Under the pieces are notes generated by a model. The model was not told where the DNA came from and did no database searches. It saw only the letters and a program-made list of their open reading frames with translations. From NCBI RefSeq assembly GCF_040712315.1, contig NC_134015.1, positions 44,537,464 through 44,601,463 of the forward strand: a stretch of DNA of 64,000 bases, in the 5' to 3' direction. Position 1 is the first letter of the stretch, and every line of letters starts with the position of its first letter. Positions 37,053 to 49,879 of this stretch are shown here, one piece after another. The translations under genes were made by a program, and so were the position numbers. Source of the stretch: Castanea sativa (lineage: Eukaryota > Streptophyta > Magnoliopsida > Fagales > Fagaceae).

Positions 37053-37722
37053 TGTGGGGACCCGAGGACCCAGGATGAAGACTCGAGGACCAAATGTGAA
37101 GCTTAAGGAACAAAAGAGATGACAATTAGGATGAAAGTCAAGAACCTGAGAATCCGAGGATGCAGAAACGGGATTGCTTAGAGAAGTACAAGGGGTAATT
37201 TGGTGACATAATAGAGAAAATGAAAATATTGAGTCTGAGAGTAGGTAGCTGTGAATGCCGCATTGAATGCTCTGTACCAAGCTTTCTGGCCGCATTGAAT
37301 AGAGAGCACTAGCTTTATCTGTTGCATTGATGTGGAGGTGACCTGAACAATACAAATTACAGTTAAAGAACTTCTTTCCACTACTTTCTACAAGTAAATA
37401 TACAAGTGTTAGCAAAGAACTAGGGTAGGTGAGAGATGAAGGGTGGAGATAACAAAAGCAAGGAGTATAAATAGGGATGAAGGTGGCTAGGAAGAGGGGG
37501 CTTTTCGGCTTGAGGGAAGAAAGAAAGAGCTGGGACAAGTGAATGTAATAGATCCTTTTCCGAGAGAAATCCAAGTACTTGTATTGATTGTCCAAGGGAA
37601 ATCTTTAGGACACCACTATCCTTTGTTGTTTTGTTCCCTCTCTGCAAATTCATTGTTTTGGGCCTTGAATTGTTGGACCTCTCTTAGACTTTTGGGCATG
37701 TTCATTATTTTTGGTCCTTTCA
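37053..37722 (+). mobile_element. Solo LTR, 670 bp, with perfect 5-bp duplication
   Basis: It starts TGTGGGGACCCGAGGACC and ends TGGTCCTTTCA, with TG..CA ends. GATAT lies directly on both sides (37048-37052 and 37723-37727). A TATA box TATAAATA is at 37466-37473. No internal domain adjoins, so it is a solo LTR left by recombination between two LTRs. The family is not the one at 5915-6481. Confidence 0.9.
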
Positions 37723-37727
37723 GATAT

Positions 37728-38094
37728 CAATATTTTATTTATCACTAATAATTTTCCGTATTTGCAATTAAGAAAAGTTTTATTTTTGTGTTTATAAACT
37801 TTCTCGAAAATTAATTCTACCCACTTTCTTTTTAAATTAAAACTTTTTAGAAAAATCTCTAACCTATTGAACGTGACAATTCAAACAGTGATTATAATCT
37901 ATTTAAACATATTTAATATTTATGTAATTGACTTTTTTAATCAAGTGTAATTGATTTATTTAGATGATTAATACTAACAATTTTTTAGTTAAAACAATAT
38001 AAAGTTCTATTTCTCATGAAAATTTCAAACAGTTCCTTAATAAATTAAGGTTATAAATTCTTATTTTCATGCGTAAATTCAAATAGTAATTCAA
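37728..38094. other. Gene-free AT-rich stretch
   Basis: Only AT-rich sequence with no coding pattern or clear repeat. Confidence 0.5.
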
Positions 38095-38263
38095 TTACCA
38101 GTTAACTCAATTGGTAAAGTCTCTAATAGTTGTATCAGAAATTTGAGCTTTAATCTCCGCCTACACCAAAAACTAATTGGTGTCTTGATCTGATAATAAA
38201 AAGCTATTATCAGAAGCGGACGCCATAAGTTGAAACATTCTCAAAAAAAAAAAAAAAAAAAAA
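38095..38263 (+). mobile_element. tRNA-derived SINE, poly-A tailed
   Basis: The head AGTTAACTCAATTGGTAAAG is box A-like and GAGCTTTAATCTCCGCCTAC is a decayed box B. The body has TTGGTGTCTTGATCTGATAA and GAAGCGGACGCCATAAG, then a tail of about 22 A. The target duplication is not clear. The family differs from the SINE at 35.8 kb. Confidence 0.75.
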
Positions 38264-40093
38264 AACTAGTATTATTTCTGTCCGATGTGTGACTTAATCA
38301 TAATTATATGTAAATTATTTCAATATTATAATTATATTGAAGTTTTTGAACTTGTAAGGTAGATTTTAACATTTCAATATTATAATCAAGGGCATCTTTA
38401 GTATAAAATAAAACTAATTACATATTTAAATACAAAATTGAGAAAGAAAATTCAGTATTCTTTTTTTTTTTTTTTATGTGAGAAAATTCAGTATTCTAAG
38501 AAATACAAAACCTAAGAATGGAATAGCTAATTATATATGGGTGACTAATATATGGTAATTTTGACAGAAAAAAAAAAGTTTGGAATAATTATTCATTCTT
38601 ATCAAATGGCATGACAATCATTATGGGATTCATAATATCTAAAAACAACCTAAAAAATTTGTCATTATGGGATTCATAATATCTAAAAACAACCCAAAAA
38701 AACAATTGAAGGCAAGCTTAGGTTAAAGCCAGTTCAATCACTAAAACAATCCAATTCCTAAGCATTAAAAAAACAATTGCAGATTTAAGTATATAGAGAC
38801 GTACGTGGTAATTGGATTTGGTGAATCAACTGGTCACTTCTCTAGCTGAAGTATCATGCCCCTTTAACTACTACCATTGAGAATGAAGAGAAATTTTTAA
38901 TCAATTTGAGAATTGAAAGCACATTTTTCTTAATATTTGCTGCTATTTCTATAAAAATAAATAATGAAAATAGAGTGTGTATTAATTTTGACATTTTTTT
39001 GAAATAAGAGGCCTAGATACGTATCTCCTTTATTTTTCATATCGAATCAATAATCATAGATAGAAAAAACAAAAATGTAATCATTTATCTCATTAAGAGT
39101 TTTTTTTTTAATTCACATATTTGATCAACATATATGGACCCTGAACCATCTTAGTACGCAAAATGATAAAATCCAAATAGGGAATCATATTACTAGTAGG
39201 ATCTTTTTATGCTAATAACAGGATTTCCTTTTCGGATTTCATCATTTTGTGTACTTTCACAAAAATTCTTAAACTCTCTAATAAATCCATATCTTTTAGT
39301 TAAATAATTTTAAATTTAAAAACACAAACTAGTTAAAAGAGTAAATTGAATTACTACTTTTTATTTTAAATACAAATTTTTATCATCTCTCATGCAAAGA
39401 AAAATTCTAAAAATTATAACACTATCTCTATCTCACCTTTAAACATTATTCCACATTACCTTATCTTTTTCTTAAATAAAAAAAAAAAAAAAAAAAACTA
39501 ACGATTATTTTATACTCCGTATATTTTTCTGGACAAATGACTTCTCCTATTTGAATTTCAATGCCTTAAATTGAGAGTGGGCAAAAAAAAAAAAAAAAAT
39601 CAAGAGTTTCAAACATGTGAGCAAGAAAACATAATATATATATATATAATTTAAAGAAAAAGAATTAAGAAAATTACCTTTGCTGTCTCAATGAAAAAGA
39701 AAGGGAGGGAAAGATGGCATTTATTTATGTTTTTGTTTTGGCAACTAGAAAAATAAAAATAAATATATACGAGCCTCGTCACACGCACTTGGCATGTGCG
39801 ATGAGGTTTTTTTTGTAGCAAAAAAAAAACTCTGTATTTTTATTATATATATAATTTTTATTTTGAGAATTTAATTTAAAAGTGGATAAAGAAAAAAAAA
39901 TTGATAAAGTAGATAAAGAAATTTAAAAATTAACAGAAGATTTGTCCTATTTTTTAGGCAATGGTTTAGTGAGAGTTAGAGTTGCGTTTTTACCGGATTA
40001 TCCTTTAGTTTTATCTCTACTTAAACATAAGAGTGTAGGGGCATTTTTGAGCTAAAAAATGAGAAATCCAAACAGGAAAAATCCCTTAAATAG

Positions 40094-40144
<51 letters not shown>

Positions 40145-41114
40145 AGTGCTTAAATTTAAGGATATGAATGAAAACATGGGGTGAGCTTTCTAGTGGTTGG
40201 AGGAATCTGGGAGAGTTGAGTTTAAAAAACAACAGAAAAGTGATCATATTTTATAGACTATGTTTTAGGTGAGAGTTAGTCGACATATATTTTTACAAGG
40301 TTATTCTCAAATTAATTTTGTCTCTGTTTAAATGTTGGGTGCATGGGTACTTATGAACCACGATATGAGATTCCAAACGGGAAGCCTAGTACTGTTTCAT
40401 TCAACTACCTTAAATAAATGACAATAATTTGATTTGGCACAATCCTAACATTCTATTTTGCTTTGAATTCTTCCAAAAACATACTAAGATATCTATGTGA
40501 ATTAATATTTAAACATCAACTTAGTATCAACTATCAACATATAACACGTTAATCTGCTATTTCAATCAACAACAACAACCGAAAAACACCAACTTATAAC
40601 AATCACCATAGAAAAATTATACAGAAAATCCTAAATTCACAATTTATAAGCTATCCAAATTCATAAGCATTAGAAAAAAAAATTAAGCATAAATCTCTAC
40701 AGTATTTTGGGGAAAAAATTAATTTAATTTTTTAAATTTATAATAATATGCTGGATTTTTATAGAAAGAATAAACCTAAAATGTTGGATTTTGCTTGCTC
40801 TCTATTCAACCGATAGAGTACATGAAACTTGGTTTAGTGGCTAGCTACAGATGTCAGTTTGCATGAAAAGTGTGAATATTGGTGTGAAATAGCGTTTTTG
40901 GGCCGACTAATGAGCAAAAATATAAGCAAAGCAAAGAAGAGAAATACTGAAATACATACCTGTGATGCAGATACCAAGCTGGAGGATTTGAGGATTCATA
41001 TGTATAGAGGTGAGTTCCACTAATAAAATATAAGATATATAATCTTGGAAATTGAGACTTCGGAGAATTTTATTTAATATAGAATTTCAAATTAGATTGA
41101 AGTTAAATTATCTA
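38264..41114. other. Gene-free AT-rich DNA with repeats
   Basis: A 29-bp direct repeat, containing TGGGATTCATAATATCTAAA, occurs at 38623-38651 and 38665-38693. At 39772-39806 an imperfect hairpin CCTCGTCACACGCA...TGTGCGATGAGG resembles the Helitron end at 41.39 kb. A (TA)n of about 20 units lies at 40100-40141. No gene is supported. Confidence 0.45.
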
Positions 41115-41393
41115 TCTATACTATTTATAAGAGCCAAGGGGTTCTCTTCTTTAGACTATACTTTTATGTGATTCAAAAAAACCCCTTAAACCTTAGGTTT
41201 AATAGGGAAAAAAACTTAAGAACAACACGGTAGAATATATCTCTAACTCCACTTAAAATATCTACAAAATATGATACTTTCGTTCTAATAAATATCTTCA
41301 AAACAAACTTATCCAAAATTTAAAAAAATTATGATACTAGACCAAAAAAGAAAAAGTCTCATCATATGCGCAAAACGCACGTGATGAGGCTAG
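41115..41393 (+). mobile_element. Short Helitron-like element, 279 bp
   Basis: It begins TCTATACTATTTATAAGAG and ends with an imperfect hairpin (CATCATATGCG, loop, CGCACGTGATG), spacer, then CTAG. Its 5' start resembles the pair at 11.3-12.3 kb. Non-coding. Confidence 0.55.
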
Positions 41394-43342
41394 ACCACTC
41401 TTCAAAATAGGACAGTCTTTAAAATAAGACATTCTTTAAAATGCATACAAAATAGGACACTTTTCAAAACAAACTTATCCAAAAAAAAATTAAATTTAAT
41501 TATGACACCAAAAAATTATGACACTTAAAAATATGACATAAATTTTTTTTTTTTAATTAAGCCTCATAGAATTTTTTTTTTTCCCTTCAGAAGTGTAAAT
41601 AGACATCTGAACAGGTTGTTTGGAATTTAAAAAAAAAATCATATGTGAAATTCTAATCAATTAGCTATGTATATGTATAGAAATAGCATTTATCCACACA
41701 AAAAAAAAAAAAGTTTTTTTTATACCTCTCAATTTTGTTAAAATACTACTGGTTACCTAATAGTCCTGGCCCAAGTAAATTAGCTATCTTATCCATATTT
41801 TGATATGCACATTGCTTTTTTTTTTTTTTCCCAGCTTTGGAAGTTTAACTCAAATCAATGAATGAAGTGATAAAGTAGTTGTTGATAAGAACAAATAAGC
41901 TGTATGTTCTTATCTAAAAAATTGAAATTTTGTGAAGAAATTTGACGCAATCTTGACTTCTAAGCTCAGCTTTTATTATATAGTATAATATATGATTATT
42001 GTCTTCTTTTGATTACAAGCTTCAATTGTTTTATAAAAAAATAAATTTATGTATTTATGATATTTTATAGTTTTCACAAAAAGACACATTCCGTTTGCTT
42101 TAAAGTAAAATATTTTTTGAAAATTTTTCTTATTTTCAGGTGTTTGTTTGTGTGTAAAATGTGATCAAACTTGTAAAATATTTACTGTTGACTTTAAAAT
42201 TCTTTATAAAAAGTTGGAAAATGTTTTACGTCTAAAATTTTGATAAAACATCTTACAAAAGCACACCATGACTTCCCTTAACCCATTTGGTGGCTAGGTC
42301 CCTAGTCGATGGCCCAGCCCGCCGCTCCAACAACTAATGTCGGGGGTTTAGTTGCTAAAATGACAATAACTGATGCTGAAGTCCAGTGGCAAACGCTGCC
42401 ATTCCAACGAACGACATCGGCCATCTAGTCATCAGAGTTGTCATTGTAGCGGCTAATGCTAGAGATTTGATCATTGGAGACATTGTTCCTACCACTAATG
42501 CTGGAGGTTTGGTGGCTAGAGACACCACTTAGGCGGCGGTTGCTCGTGTCTAGTTGTTGGACCTCCAGCACCAGCAACTTTGATGATTGAGCCACCAATT
42601 TTGGTGATTTGTTTGAAAACTTTTACTTGTCATACCAAGTACCTAAAAATATTTTACTTCAACATAAGTAGAGGGAAAATAATCTAAAAAGACTACTCAC
42701 GTAAAAAGTAAAAACTTCAACAACAATGTTTCAAAACTAGTCTCACATAGTTTAGTCAGAACTTTAGTGGGTTATTTGTTGAGTCAGCGTAATTTTTGAC
42801 ACTATTTTGTTAGACTAAATTAATGTCAATGTGAGAAAGATAAATTATTCTTTTGGTCCCTAAAATTTGGTACTAGAATGATTTTGGTTCCACAAATCTA
42901 AAAAGATCAAATTTCATCTTTGAAATTTCAAAAGGGGAACACTTTGGTCCCTCAATCTATTTTTTTGTTCATGTGACTAATGGGATGCTAAGGCACCCCA
43001 TTTTATATATAGGGGCCAAACTCAAACCAACCACACATTCAAGGGACTAGAATTGAACCCACCACATATTTAAAGGATCATAATTAAACTGATACTGTTG
43101 ATGGATGGAAATTGTTCCCTTTTTGAACCTTGAAAGACTAAAATTGAACTTACCCCAAATTAGAAGCATCAAAAGTATAATTTACCCTAAATTAAGAAAC
43201 CCTATGCAAAAGTGAAAATAAAAATCATGCAAGTACCAAGAAAATCAATCACACAAGAACTAGCCAAATTAACATGGAAAACCCCTTTAGTCTAGAAGGA
43301 AAAAACCAAAGACATATCCAACCAATCCTCTAATAAAATAGA
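41394..43342. other. Gene-free; contains a GC-richer island of unknown origin
   Basis: 42270-42600 is much richer in GC than its surroundings (GGCCCAGCCCGCCGCTCC, repeated GCTGGAGGTTTGGTGGCTAG-like words). The flanks at 42100-42260 and 42600-42680 are AT-rich with AAAATATTTT words in opposite orientations. It may be a gene fragment inside a DNA transposon. I do not recognise it. Confidence 0.35.
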
Positions 43343-43351
43343 GATTACAAC

Positions 43352-43510
43352 CATGGTTTTAAAAACCGGACTAAACCAGCTGGTTTTGACCGGCTCAACT
43401 GGGAACTAGGTACTAGTCTGGTAAAAATGCCCAAAACTGGTCAAAAATCGGCCAAAACCGATAACCGGAGGTAAATCTGATTTTGCCCCCAGTCCGGTTT
43501 TTAAAACCAT
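43352..43510. mobile_element. 159-bp MITE with 9-bp target duplication
   Basis: The ends ATGGTTTTAAAAACCGGACT and its reverse complement are perfect 20-bp inverted repeats. GATTACAAC is duplicated at 43343-43351 and 43511-43519. Inside are many CCGGTT/AACCGG words. A 9-bp duplication suggests a Mutator-type origin, unproven. Confidence 0.85.
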
Positions 43511-43519
43511 GATTACAAC

Positions 43520-44706
43520 GCTCAAGTTTATGCCTATAACTTGAATTTGCAATAAATTAGGAAAATGCAAGAATAACTTTATGGGAATAAATACAATCTC
43601 ATTGCGAAAAATTGGAACCTAGTGAAACCAATAGCACTACAAGATCCTATAATAAATAAATAAATAACACAACAAGATTTTTTGTATTGAATTCTTCGAC
43701 TTTACATAGTTACAACACTCATAATCCCCCTCTCGAGAACCACCCCCCCCCCCCCAATTTATTATCCTTATGATATACACATAAAAAGGAAAGGGGGGGG
43801 CATAGAATGAGGTTATATTATATATAAAGCAGATAAAAAACTACAATGAGTTTCAAAATTGTGAATACACACCAAACAACACAAACTGTCCAAAACATTA
43901 AATACACCTAAAACAAAATTTAGGAAGTACGCAGATGACCAACCCCCCATCTTGTCCCAAATGTACAAAGTTATCAAAAAGGTTGGGCATTTGTCATTTA
44001 AAATCTCTCGTTGCATTTGTAATTTGTTTCCTTCCTATATCAGCTAGTTTATCAAATATTGGATTTGCCTATCAGTAGATATGATTATTCCATGTTGGCT
44101 GGCGCATTAGGTACCAACAACCAAAGTTTGAGTTTGTAAAGAGCAAAAGGAAAAATAGTAGTATTGGAATTCAGCCATTTTGTTACTAAATGCAAATCTG
44201 TTTCTTGTTGGATTTGACTCATTTGAGTATATTAATATATTATCCATTGGCCTTAGCAAGAAGTAAAGCAATGCAGATTGCCCAAAGTTCCGCTATAATA
44301 CTATAGTAATGTCAATAGTAAGAGAGAATGCAATAGCCCAATTGCCCCAATCATCCCTGACTATCCCCTCAACATGGCCTTTTTTTGCCAACTACTTAGT
44401 TTTTGCAAAAAGATATTATTGAAAAGTCTCTGCCCGAATTTATTTAAGTATGCAGCTCCTTTCGGAACTTGAGTTTAGCAAGCCCGAATTTCAAGTGAAA
44501 ATCAAGTTTAATAATCTCAATTTCAAATAGATGTAAATTGCTTGATGTGATATTTTCAATTAGATGATTCAAATGTTTACTCAAAAGTTGAGATCTAAAA
44601 GAGACTACATAACAAAATAATTTTAGACATAGGCTTTTCACTAATATTTATTGCAAAAACTAAATATTTGGAAAAAAAAAAAAAAAACCAACACCAACCA
44701 GTAATA
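43520..44706. other. Gene-free stretch
   Basis: AT-rich sequence with C8-14 and G8 homopolymer tracts near 43744-43800. No ORF with coding character and no clear element. Confidence 0.45.
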
Positions 44707-44876
44707 CTTAAGGTCCGTTCGAATAGAACTTATTGCTGAAAAATGAAAATACTGTAACAAAATAAATTTTAAATGTGTAAATAGTACTACAAGACCTATT
44801 TTTAATAAAAAATTACTAAAAAAGTATATGAACAGTACGTGCACAGTACGTGCACGCTGATCACTTTGTCCTCCAG

Positions 44877-44911
<35 letters not shown>

Positions 44912-44965
44912 AAAAAAGTTCAAAAAACGCAGCCACAATAATCTCTATCCAAACACATTTTTATT
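44707..44965 (-). mobile_element. MITE of the TGTTTGGAT family, copy 2, inverted
   Basis: It reads as the reverse of the 36.2 kb copy: GGTCCGTTCGAATAGAACTT, TAAATGTGTAAATAGTA, GAACAGTACGTGCACAGTAC, then AAACGCAGCC and TATCCAAACACA at the right end. It contains poly-A of about 29 at 44881-44909. Confidence 0.65.
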
Positions 44966-46578
44966 TTGAGGTATTTGGTGAAGGTCGGTTCCACCTTACT
45001 TTATGACCTTGTTCTTGCTTAACTCTTAATCATATTCTTATTTTATTTCTTATAATTAATAAGATCCAGGTATAAATCCGTAAATAATTTTAGATGGATA
45101 ACTCTAGTTTTTGTTTCTTATGAGCCATATCTGTTTGGTTTCATCACATGGGTCACGAAACAAAACACCTCCAAATTCGTAAAAATGTGAGTTTTTTTTT
45201 TCTTCACAGACAAGAACGTTGACGGTGTTTGTCTTTTTGCGGCTTTGCATTTTGTTTGTTTGCAGATTTTGTTGATGTTATCGCTGCGATTTTTTTTTTT
45301 TTTTTTTTTTCATTTTATAATTGTTGTTTGTTCGGGTTGGTACAGGAAAGATAATCTTAAGGGACATGGTGGAGTGGCGGCACACTACGTTACAATTGCC
45401 AGTGTGAAGAGTCCAAATCTTCTGTCTCACTTTTCCTGCTTCATTCTATACTCCACTAATAAAAACTTGCCACGTGTTCACCTAAGTAATTAAATACTAT
45501 TATTAATTAATAACGGCAGCATTAATAAGTCAATAATGATAGTATTTAATTACTTTCCGGAGAGAAATTGATGCTTTCTTGCGTCAATTTGGCCTAACTT
45601 CAATGATACCCATCCTAGGTTTAAAGTTTGATTGTAACTTGTGGTTAAAAGATTGTTAGGAGGAGTAGGGTAGTGGCACGTGTCTAAATATCTAGAAAGA
45701 CATGTGACACTTTAATGACATGATTTTTTTTATTGAAAGTTTAGAAATTTGGGACATTTAGACTAGAAGAGAAAGAGATAGAGGAAAAAGAAAGAAAAAA
45801 GAAAACAAGAAGCGTGATCCATTGGATCTTTGTACTTTTTTTTTTTAATAGATAAATAATATTTCAAAATTATAGAGTGTTCATTCTATAATGATTTATT
45901 TTTATCATCAGAATAATATATCAATTGATTTTTAGTGCATGCGAGATTAAACTTCAAATATCTTATTTGATTACAAAAAATTTTTATCAATTGAACTCAA
46001 TTAGACCTAAGCGTGATCAACTGAATCTTTAATTGATAGCATTTAAAAAAACTAAAACAAAAGGAAATCATTAGATTATCTTGGTAAGTTGTTTTAATTA
46101 TTGGTATCACAAATGATGTCGGCTTTTGATCACTTATGGCATTTACATCAACCTTAACAAATGTTTAGTCAAATTTACACCCCCCCCCCCCCTTCCCAAA
46201 AAAAATCTACTTTTTTTATTTTAGCAAGTCAATTTTCCAATGCATGTACATCAGACTAATACCCTACTTCTGATTTATTTAAATAATTATTTGGTCTCTC
46301 TCCAAGCAACAATTTTTTTTCCCAAAACCCATGTCAACCTGTGGGGGTCAAAAACGATGGAAGCCATTGAGGTTTTATGAATTTAATTGTCACAACTAAT
46401 TTGTTGATGAAAGGGGTAATCCACAATGGAAAGATTGAACAAGTAAGATCAAGGGTTGAAATGAAGATCTTGTATATCCATATAACATAATTGAACTTTT
46501 GCCGTGATTGCAAGCAAGATAAGCCTAAGCAAGGACACTTTTACTCTCTCTCTCTCCCTTTTTCCTCCTCCACCCTTA
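44966..46578. other. Gene-free; 45.2-45.75 kb is a diverged copy of 56.8-57.4 kb
   Basis: CGGGTTGGTACAGGAAAGATAAT at 45337 onward parallels CTGGTTGGCACAGAGATAAAT at 56908 onward. GAGAAATTGATGCTTTCTTG, GTCAATTTGGCC, AAAAGATTGTTAGGAGGAG and GTGGCACGTGTCTAAATA recur in the same order at 57080-57330. No gene is seen in either copy. C13 lies at 46179-46192. Confidence 0.5.
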
Positions 46579-47571
46579 GAGCATTCACACCAAAGGTGTG
46601 ATAAATGCTATTTTGCTATTTAGCAACAAAATCACCAAAAACACCCCCACATCAAAGAAGGTAAACTTAAAGAAATAAATTTGAATTTCAACTACAGTGA
46701 GCTACTCTCTAGCAACTTTCTATATCTAAAACTCAAAAAAAAAACTAATATTTTATTCTCTGAAAACATTACACACGTGCTTCTCCCCTAAAATTTTTTT
46801 CTCACCCACAGAGTTCTCTCATGATTGAAGCCTCTCGCTTTTGCCCATCCCCTCTCCCAGTTGCCTTCGGCCAACCCTCTCTCCCCTTCTCCCCTACCTG
46901 ACCTCAAATAGTTTATCTCCTCCTCTCTTTGTGGGTTTTGATCCAGTTTTTTAGTGGGTTTTGCTAGTCAGATTGATTTGTGGGTCATGGAGCAGTGGTT
47001 ATTGGTTTGATTTAAATGGTTGGGTCATGGGTCATAGCGATTTGGATGGTTTGGTCATGATGACAACGCTTCGATGGCCCAATTTGGGTGGTTGGGTCAT
47101 GGTGGCATTGTTGGGGTGGTTTGATTTCTGTTAATGGTTGTGTTGTGTTTATGGTTGTTGTTGAGAAGTGGAAGAGGAAGGTTTGCGGTGGTTGGATTGT
47201 GGGTTTATTTATTTTTTTTTTTGGTTGGTTTGCGGGTTGAGAAGTGGAAGAGGAATGTTGTTGGTAGCTGGATTTTATTTTATTATTATCTTTTTTCTAC
47301 CGTGGTTTGTGGTTGTGCCTGGTGTGGTTTGTGGTTGTAGCCGATAGGGCAGTAGAGATGGCTATTACTGTTGGTTTTTGTGTTGATTTTTTTTTTTTTT
47401 TAATGAGTTGTTTATATTATTTTAAATGAGCTGTTTATATTATTTTAAATGAGTTGCTATAAAAATAGAACATTTGATATTGGATGTATTGTAAAGTGAG
47501 TTGTTAAAATAGATCAAGTAGTGTTTTAAGTTGTTAAAAGCGAAATTTTAACATTCTTGATGTGAATGCTC
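46579..47571. mobile_element. Non-autonomous PIF/Harbinger element, 993 bp
   Basis: The left end GAGCATTCACACCAAAGG matches the reverse complement of the right end CTTGATGTGAATGCTC. It is flanked by TTA on the left and TCA on the right, so the duplication has one change. CT-rich left half and GT-rich right half, as in the 6.9 kb element. No convincing coding sequence. Confidence 0.75.
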
Positions 47572-48140
47572 TCAATAAGTGAGAATAGGTTTATGTATAC
47601 CCTTAGGTCATCCTTCTACTCAATGGATTACCAAGCTGGATGTCAGCAGATCTTTGTCCCCATCAAGTATCTTCTCCCTTAATTTCATGACAAAAATGGA
47701 CTTTTGGGGTGTCTAACATTGTTCAGGCCAATCATTCATCATTATATGCAGCATGCATTAAGTAAGAACACCTAATTAATGCAAATGTGACTATTGCTTG
47801 GATTGCATGCCAATTTTCTTGGCCCTTCGGCTGTATTTTGGGTAATTCCTCCCTCGATAGCTTTCTAGGTGATTCCTCCCTTGGCGGCTTTCTAGGTCAA
47901 GAATAATCGGGTGGGACCTTACCTGGGGTTAGTAGGTTTTCGTAATTTTTGCTCAGGCGTAGTGGATCCAAATTTAGCGGGTCTTTCCATTTATCCTCAT
48001 CACGAGAACCTTTCGCAGACCAATACCTTAGGCCAAGGCCCAGGCCCGACATCTCAGGCATTTCTTGGGTTGTTACATGAGCCTAACATCTCATGCCTAC
48101 CTCAGGCTTCACAGGCCCTACATCTCTGGCTTACTTAACT
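47572..48140. other. Probable retroelement fragment
   Basis: Repeated GGCGGCTTTCTAGGT/GATAGCTTTCTAGGT words at 47855-47900 and a GC-richer stretch with CCAAGGCCCAGGCCCGAC look like LTR sequence, but no ends were found. Confidence 0.35.
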
Positions 48141-48479
48141 TCTTGGTGGAGGGGATCATCCTCCCACGCAAGCCAAATCCAACGCCAGCAAACAAATCAA
48201 CCCAAATCAAACATCAATTGATCAACAATCAATGAATCAAATCACAGCATCCACCATTGCCAATCGCATAGATCTATGGTACAATTACCACCATCTATAC
48301 CATGGTACTGCATACAAAGCTACTATTAATCACTGATCAAACATCAACAAATCGACAATCAAACCTAGATCGCACGGCCTATCACATAGTGCTGGTAACC
48401 ATAGTTGTTTCAGCCGCATTGATGCTTCTACTCCTGCACTTCAAAATTACATTTTGCCATTCAAAATTGCATTTCTCAA

Positions 48480-49050
48480 TATTAAAATCATGAGGCACTT
48501 CACGACCTAAGTTTAATTCTTCAATTAGATCCTCAATGAAATTTTCATCACTCAACTCATCTTTTATAAATTGGCATCAATTTCAACGGAATGATCATGG
48601 CCTTTGTTAACAATTTCTTGTCCACTAAAATCATACTCTTCAGGATTAGAATCATATGGCATTTCATGCCCTCCAAACTCTAATTCTTGAGTGTTAGTGG
48701 ATCTTTCCTCAATCTATTCTTCATACTTTGATGATCGACCACTTCTATTTTGGTCTTGACATCGAGTTACTTCATAGAATTATTTCCATAGCATCTCTCT
48801 TCGTTCATATAACTTTTGAATGGTGAAATTTATTCTATAAATTTCGTATGACTCAAAGCCATCACCTGAATATTTAAGTTGGTTCAATATAGCGATATTT
48901 TCTTTAATTCGATTCTCTATAGCTGCATTTTTTCTTCACATTGCCAAAGTAATTTACAAGCGCAGTTGCTATGATTTTTGCCATAGATTCCGCACATTTC
49001 TCCACCTAGACCCATGTCTCGCACGTTTCTCAAAGATATCATCTAGACCC
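48480..49050 (-). pseudogene. Unidentified decayed coding sequence
   Basis: On the minus strand, separate open stretches read NIAILNQLKYSGDGFESYEI and then NFTIQKLYERREMLWK (about 48910-48790), and HEMPYDSNPEEYDFSGQEIV (about 48680-48610), with stops and frame changes between. The composition is charged and looks protein-coding. I do not recognise the family. Confidence 0.35.
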
Positions 49051-49414
49051 ATGCTTTTAGTTGAATTTTCTCATTCAACGACTCGTTACCAGAATGCGTT
49101 CCCATTGAGGTCGCCAATTTGTTTGAGCACAAACCAACTTTATCTTTATGTCGCTCAAAGTGATACAAAGTTTCTCTTAAGGTTAAGAGCATCCACAGCA
49201 GTGGAGTTAAAAATTTAGCTTTTTAGCTCCACCAAAAGTTACTTTATCTATTTTACCTATTCACTTTACAAAACATGCTGCAGCAGTGGATCTATTTTAG
49301 CTTTCAACACAATAAAATAATATAAACATCACAATAAAATAATATATCAACTACAATAAAATAATATATTCATTACAATAAACAACCATCACAACTATCC
49401 GCAACCGCTACCAT

Positions 49415-49460
49415 CGACTCTTCCACCGCCACCGCAATCGCTGCCGCCACCGCTACCGCT

Positions 49461-49497
<37 letters not shown>

Positions 49498-49625
49498 ATT
49501 CTTCCACCACCGCAACTGCCACCGCCACCGCAGTCGCTACCGCTGCAGCCACCGCCACCACTACCACCAACACCGATTCTTCCACCACCGCGGCTGCCGC
49601 CGCCACCAACCCTTCCACCACCGCC
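49415..49625. repeat. CCG/CCA triplet-rich repeat inside the Harbinger element
   Basis: Nearly pure CCR and GCC triplets, with CCGCCG runs at 49466-49497, just downstream of the transposase gene. The long Ala/Gly ORFs read here are by-products of the repeat. Confidence 0.85.
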
Positions 49626-49879
49626 CAAATTATACTTATACATTTTTTTTTTTTTACTAAAACAATTTCTCAATCATCATGATAGCGTAACAATAATATT
49701 TTATTTTAACTTCAAATTATATATATACAAAACTCAAACTAAATTATGAAATAGAGGAACTTTATAATAAAACATATAAAATAAAACACATATTATAGCT
49801 GGAACAATGTAGTCCATAGATTACTCACATACATAACTCAAATTAAATTACAATAAAACTCACACACTCGCACAAGTTC

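Noticed and set aside
37020..37653. Several long ORFs on the minus strand
   Set aside because: They lie across a solo LTR bounded by TG..CA and GATAT duplications and have no protein features.
38095..38170. Possible tRNA gene
   Set aside because: The box A/B-like sequence is followed by a SINE body and poly-A tail, and no cloverleaf can be drawn with a matched acceptor stem.
47134..47340. Hydrophobic 68-aa ORF
   Set aside because: It lies inside a non-autonomous Harbinger element in GT-rich sequence; composition artefact.
49373..49673. Ala/Val- and Gly-rich ORFs
   Set aside because: Frames of a CCG/CCA triplet repeat within the Harbinger element.
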